Positions 21,235 to 24,207 of a stretch of DNA of 24,207 nucleotides are shown piece by piece. The DNA lies in IMG/VR virus record IMGVR_UViG_3300017779_002916, positions 1 to 24,207 of that record; one strand, given 5' to 3'. A model generated the notes under the pieces. The model had not been told where the DNA came from, did no database searches, and saw nothing but the letters and a program-made list of their open reading frames with translations. This DNA comes from a virus. Within the stretch, counting starts at the first letter, position 1. The number at the start of each line of letters is the position of its first letter. The position numbers and the translations under genes were made by a program.

Positions 21235-22001
21235 TACTTTCTTTCTATGTCTTCTTCAACACAGTTCTCACCATATTGTATTTCTACAATCTTAACTGGC
21301 TTGTCTGTTTCATTTGCTAACTGATGCCAATCACCTTCATCAATTCTTAAGGACTGATGTTTTTCGTATACACCTTGTATTTCAAAATCTGTTGAAGTTC
21401 TGTTAATTGTATAAACTGTTGCAGTACCTTCTGTTACTAACCAATACTCGGCACGTTTTTGATGGCGTTGCATTGATAATCTTTTGCCTGGGTCAACAGT
21501 TAATTCTTTGACTTTAGTTGTAGGGCCGTCTTCGTGTAGCACTCTGTAGTACCCCCATTGTCTTGTTGTTTTAGGGTATTTATACTCTTGCAAAATCCAA
21601 CTGCTAGAATTCTTCTTATCAGTACCACCAACGCCGAAAACAAATTCAACCTTATCGTGCCAAGTAGACATTTCAGGTATGTTCTTATCTGTTCTATCTC
21701 CACCATTAGCAAATATTACATCGTGTCCATACCCTGATGTAGCCATTAGTTTAAATATTGCACCAGAGGCAGAATCATCACTGTCGTCCCAAGTAAGAAC
21801 GTCATCTACCATTTTTAAGTTTCTGATTATTTCTACACGTTCTTTGATTGGCATGAAAGGTTGTCCTTTCTTACGTGTAAGCCATTCGTCGCTATTAAGC
21901 CCGACTACTAGTTTGTCGCCGAGCTTCTTCGCTTCTTTAAAATAAGAAATGTGTCCTGAATGTAACGGATCAAAGCCGCCGGTGACCAATACTACTTTCA
22001 T
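21234..22001 (-). CDS. Nucleotidyltransferase fused to ManC-type mannose-phosphate isomerase cupin
   Basis: A 255-aa fusion. Residues 1-137 are a cytidylyltransferase of the RfaE-C/GCT type: GGFDPLHSGH with H14 and H17, VGLNSDEWLTRKKG (33-46), and NSSSWI (131-136) where the family usually has an IST or ISS motif. Residues 145-252 match the type II phosphomannose isomerase cupin of ManC: RQWGYY (147-152), KVKELTVDPGKRLSMQRHQK, RAEYWLVTEG (183-192), DWHQLANETDKPVKIVEIQYG and the end EEDIERK. The expected task is activation of a sugar or polyol phosphate coupled to a sugar-phosphate isomerase or binding step. Separate families normally carry these two activities. The ATG lacks a Shine-Dalgarno and follows a late-like octamer. 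It is the first gene of the glycan block. Confidence 0.88.
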   Translation of the reverse strand: MKVVLVTGGFDPLHSGHISYFKEAKKLGDKLVVGLNSDEWLTRKKGQPFMPIKERVEIIRNLKMVDDVLTWDDSDDSASGAIFKLMATSGYGHDVIFANGGDRTDKNIPEMSTWHDKVEFVFGVGGTDKKNSSSWILQEYKYPKTTRQWGYYRVLHEDGPTTKVKELTVDPGKRLSMQRHQKRAEYWLVTEGTATVYTINRTSTDFEIQGVYEKHQSLRIDEGDWHQLANETDKPVKIVEIQYGENCVEEDIERK

Positions 22002-22006
22002 AGTAG

Positions 22007-22014
22007 TATTTAGA
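22007..22014 (-). promoter_or_regulatory. T4-late-like promoter of the glycan block
   Basis: TCTAAATA on the minus strand (7/8 to TATAAATA) is followed by CTACT and the ATG at 22001. As at 4947, the T4 late geometry puts +1 on the A of the ATG. No Shine-Dalgarno is present for this first cistron, while later cistrons are coupled or have their own. It lies in the 15-nt gap before the peroxiredoxin stop. One base deviates from consensus, so this is weaker than the sigma70 sites. Confidence 0.45.
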
Positions 22015-22016
22015 TA

Positions 22017-22640
22017 TTACCTGGCGTCTGCTTCTATGATTTGGATCATTGTCTCTGGATCTGTACAAGTGTAAGGATCGTCGTCCTCATCTTTGTGATT
22101 AAATCCAGGTTCAATAAATGCTTCTTGAACGATTCCATTAACTGCATACAACGAATATCTCCAACTTCTATTAGCAAAACCTTTTGCTCTTTTAGTACAA
22201 AGCATACCCATTGAATCAGTGAAGTCGGCATTACCGTCAGCTAATAGTTTTACTTTTTCAACGCCTAGTTCTTTAGCCCAAGCATTCATTACAAAACCAT
22301 CATTTACTGATACACAATACACCTCGTCTACTCCAGCTTGTTTAAACCTGTCATACATTTCTTCGTATGCAGGTAATTGCTGTTCTGAACAAGTAGGTGT
22401 AAACGCACCTGGTAAACTGAACACAACAACTTTCTTACCTTTGAAAAGATCATCTGATGTTTGCCTAACAAACTCTCCAGCTACCCTTTGTACAAAATCT
22501 GCAGATGGAATCATATCCCATTTCTGAATTGATTGTCGTGCACCAGGTAAGTCAGTTCTTTCCGCATGGTTTACAGTTTCTCTAACGTTACCACCATATT
22601 GTTTGGCAATGTTAGTTGGTTGAGTTTCACTCATCTTCAT
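22017..22640 (-). CDS. Peroxiredoxin, Prx5-like
   Basis: A 207-aa thioredoxin-fold peroxidase. VVVFSLPGAFTPTCSEQQLP (71-90) contains the peroxidatic Cys84 in PGAFTPTC, the Prx5 signature. VDEVYCVSVNDGFVMNAWAK and LLADGNADFTDSMGM follow, and the active-site Arg is in ANRSWRYS (about 155-162). An N-terminal extension of about 40 residues (NIAKQYGGNVRETVNHAERT) precedes the catalytic domain. Further Cys residues (for example MLCTKR) could resolve the disulfide. AAGGAA lies 11 nt before the first ATG; a second ATG two codons on is possible. Prx5 reduces H2O2 and alkyl hydroperoxides with thioredoxin or glutaredoxin. Protection of the infected cell from peroxide is the probable role. Confidence 0.9.
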   Translation of the reverse strand: MKMSETQPTNIAKQYGGNVRETVNHAERTDLPGARQSIQKWDMIPSADFVQRVAGEFVRQTSDDLFKGKKVVVFSLPGAFTPTCSEQQLPAYEEMYDRFKQAGVDEVYCVSVNDGFVMNAWAKELGVEKVKLLADGNADFTDSMGMLCTKRAKGFANRSWRYSLYAVNGIVQEAFIEPGFNHKDEDDDPYTCTDPETMIQIIEADAR

Positions 22641-22674
22641 AAAGTTTTATTTCCTTGTTATGTTAATCTGGAAC

Positions 22675-23130
22675 TTACAGACTTGCGTCTTCCATTCCTG
22701 CAACCCTTAACTTAACTATGTTAGTAAGTTGCCATTGTTTTTGATCTAGTGCCTTTGTTACGCCTAACCATTTATTACGCATTAATGCAAACTCGTTAAT
22801 TATTTTTTCATAATCAACAACGTCAGCTTCGCCGTCTACATATTTTTCAACGTCTCTGCTAGATAATGCTCGTGCATAATTCTCTAAATACTTCTTAAAG
22901 AAACTACTACGAAGTCTTCGAAGCTCAATGTTTAGATATTCTAAAATTGCTTCAAGCTCTTGTAGTTGATTGAAACGTTGTTCAACAAGACCTGGCATCT
23001 CTGCCGCCGCACGTTCTACGTTACCCTTAATACGAATTTGACCTTTTGCTTCAGCCAATTCATCTTCAAAGTATTGTATAGCGTCAGGTATCTTACCTAC
23101 GTCTTTTGCAATATCAGAATACCAACCCAT
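22675..23130 (-). CDS. uvsY: UvsY-like recombination mediator
   Basis: A 151-aa, mostly helical, charged protein near T4 UvsY length (137 aa). It has ERAAAEMPGLVEQRFNQLQE, a long helix with LEYLNIELRRLRSSFFKKYL (Lys/Arg-rich, DNA-binding type), a YVDGEADVVDYE turn, and the helix FALMRNKWLGVTKALDQKQW before the C-end. In T4, UvsY loads UvsX recombinase onto gp32-coated single-strand DNA. Sequence match to T4 is weak by eye; the call leans on length, helical pattern and position two genes after UvsX. GAGG lies upstream, and the ATG overlaps the previous TAA (TAATG). Confidence 0.8.
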   Translation of the reverse strand: MGWYSDIAKDVGKIPDAIQYFEDELAEAKGQIRIKGNVERAAAEMPGLVEQRFNQLQELEAILEYLNIELRRLRSSFFKKYLENYARALSSRDVEKYVDGEADVVDYEKIINEFALMRNKWLGVTKALDQKQWQLTNIVKLRVAGMEDASL

Positions 23131-23369
23131 TAATAATCCTCGTCAACATCGTTGTAGTTGTCTTCTAAGTCGTCTACGTCTTCTTCTAAATAATACCCAA
23201 TAGCTTGGTCAAGGTCACCATCTGAACCTAAAGCATCTCTAAATGCTTCATCTTCTGTACCAAAGTCTGCACATAAATCTACAAACTTTTCTGCTACAGT
23301 TTCAATATGCTTTTTGTCCAAATACTCTTTAAATACTTGCCAAGTCTCTACTATCTGTGTACCATCCAT
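23130..23369 (-). CDS. Small acidic protein between uvsX and uvsY (79 aa)
   Basis: A 79-aa very acidic protein: WQVFKEYLDKKHIETVAEKF at the start, a middle FGTEDEAFRDALGSDGDLDQ, and an Asp/Glu-rich tail (EEDVDDLEDNYNDVDEDY). The tail could mimic nucleic acid. I recall similar small acidic proteins at this position in cyanophages; the function is unknown. GAGGAG overlapping the UvsX stop is its ribosome site. Being placed between recombinase and mediator suggests it modulates recombination or single-strand-DNA binding (inference). Confidence 0.75.
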   Translation of the reverse strand: MDGTQIVETWQVFKEYLDKKHIETVAEKFVDLCADFGTEDEAFRDALGSDGDLDQAIGYYLEEDVDDLEDNYNDVDEDY

Positions 23370-23375
23370 ATCAGT

Positions 23376-24207
23376 TTACTCCTCAGGGTTAATAGTTTCC
23401 TCTTCGACAGTTGGCTCTGTGGATAACTTATCGAAGTCACTCATAATTATGTCTAGTTTATCACCCGACCAGTCTTTTCGATATTCTAAGTTTTCCTTAC
23501 CTTTACTGTCCACGTATTTAAGTCTATTACCTTGTTGAGTTAACAGTCCTTTTTTCTCAAACAAGTCAACCAATCCACTGTATGGATTCATACCTGTTTC
23601 ATAAGGAATCTTAACCTGTACGCCTTCAAACGGTTTTGCATATCTAGTCTTCATGACCTTACAACCCGCTCTAATACCACGTACATCTGTTACTTTCTTA
23701 CCATCTTCGTCCTCTTTTAGTTTCAATTTCTTCATTGCTACTACAATAGAACTTGCATAGATAAATCCTTGTCCACCTGATATTTTATCATCTGGATCAA
23801 ACATATCTTGTGATGCGTAAGTGTGGTTAGTACATACTAGTCCTACGTTGTGTGCACCAATCATATTAACTGTGTTACGAACAAGTGAAGTCAATGCCTT
23901 AGGCTTACGACCCATATCACCCTTCATATCACCTTTATTAAACTGATCAACATCTGTAGGTGTTAGTAACATACCCAAACTATCAATAACAAACAACACC
24001 TTAGGTCGGTCTTCGTCTGTCATTTCTCTGTATTCTGACATGAATGTACTAATAGTTTTAGCAACATCGTCAATCATACTCATGTTTAGTTTAAGTAGTT
24101 TCTCTGGCGTAGTGTCTACGTCAAGTGCTTGTAACCAAGCTTCATCAAGTGCATTCTCTGAGTCAATTAATACTACAAAGATACCTTGATCTTGTGCGTG
24201 TTTTACA
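23376..24207 (-). CDS. uvsX: UvsX RecA-like recombinase (5' end outside window)
   Basis: The C-terminal 276 residues of UvsX; the frame is open to the right edge, so the Walker A region is outside. Visible parts are GIFVVLIDSEN and ALDEAWLQALDVDT near the edge, Walker B VLFVIDSLGML, the DNA-loop region MKGDMGRKPKALTSLVRN, CTNHTYASQDMFDPDDKISGGQGF, and a C-domain with RGIRAGCKVMKTRYAKPFEG and GLVDLFEKKGLL. These match T4 UvsX and its marine homologs. It forms a filament on single-strand DNA for strand exchange. The C-tail is acidic (EEETINPEE), typical of this family. It ends TAA 6 nt before the small acidic gene. Confidence 0.95.
   Translation of the reverse strand, partial: VKHAQDQGIFVVLIDSENALDEAWLQALDVDTTPEKLLKLNMSMIDDVAKTISTFMSEYREMTDEDRPKVLFVIDSLGMLLTPTDVDQFNKGDMKGDMGRKPKALTSLVRNTVNMIGAHNVGLVCTNHTYASQDMFDPDDKISGGQGFIYASSIVVAMKKLKLKEDEDGKKVTDVRGIRAGCKVMKTRYAKPFEGVQVKIPYETGMNPYSGLVDLFEKKGLLTQQGNRLKYVDSKGKENLEYRKDWSGDKLDIIMSDFDKLSTEPTVEEETINPEE

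Noticed and set aside
1-24207. tRNA genes, CRISPR arrays, insertion sequences, integrase or attachment sites
   Set aside because: None could be seen; genes are packed with almost no intergenic space.

Overview
This window looks like part of a T4-like marine myovirus genome (Caudoviricetes). Genes are packed tightly, AT-rich and almost all on the minus strand. They carry the T4 replication and recombination set: UvsX, UvsY, UvsW helicase, gp61 primase and the N-terminus of a gp41-type helicase. These are mixed with genes typical of cyanophages and pelagiphages: ClpP, 2OG-Fe(II) oxygenases, a carbamoyltransferase, a TylF-type methyltransferase and a queuosine-precursor transporter. No photosynthesis gene, tRNA, integrase, insertion sequence or CRISPR array is visible. 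A SAR11-type or cyanobacterial host is plausible, but the sequence does not settle which.

Layout in transcription order (right to left on the minus strand). 24207-22675: UvsX (5' end outside the window), a small acidic protein and UvsY. 22640-22017: a Prx5-type peroxiredoxin. 22001-16292: an eight-cistron surface-glycan block made of a nucleotidyltransferase-cupin fusion, a TylF-like O-methyltransferase, two GT-A-like glycosyltransferases and three paralogous GT-B/capsule-type transferases; strictly these are seven genes (fusion, TylF, GT-A, GT-B, GT-B, GT-A, GT-B). 16274-12095: an unrecognised 428-residue protein, UvsW and three small or medium conserved-type proteins. 12108-9030: two methyltransferases, a 2OG oxygenase, a cupin and a VUT-family transporter. 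A C(UUCG)G hairpin at 8997-9020 separates these from 8980-6025, which holds small phage proteins, a zinc-finger protein and a shrunken DnaE-like protein. 6024-4961: the only plus-strand genes, two cistrons including an SGNH-like hydrolase. 4941-4156: a probable virion protein. 4120-1: gp61, two very small genes, a 2OG oxygenase, a DUF2061-like membrane protein, ClpP, a carbamoyltransferase and gp41.

Regulation is unusually readable. Four genes (gp41, gp61, the 155-aa gene at 8742 and the 428-aa gene at 16274) have a near-perfect sigma70 promoter (TTGACT or TTGACA, exactly 17 nt, TATAAT or TATACT). It is placed so that the predicted +1 falls 0-2 nt before the ATG, and none of these genes has a Shine-Dalgarno. 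Two other genes (the virion gene at 4941 and the head of the glycan block at 22001) have a T4-late-like octamer (GATAAATA, TCTAAATA) exactly 5 nt before the ATG, again putting +1 on the start codon. Most other genes have a Shine-Dalgarno or are coupled by ATGA, TAATG or TGATG overlaps. This suggests leaderless first cistrons and coupled downstream cistrons. It also divides the window into replication (sigma70) and virion/glycan (late) transcription units.
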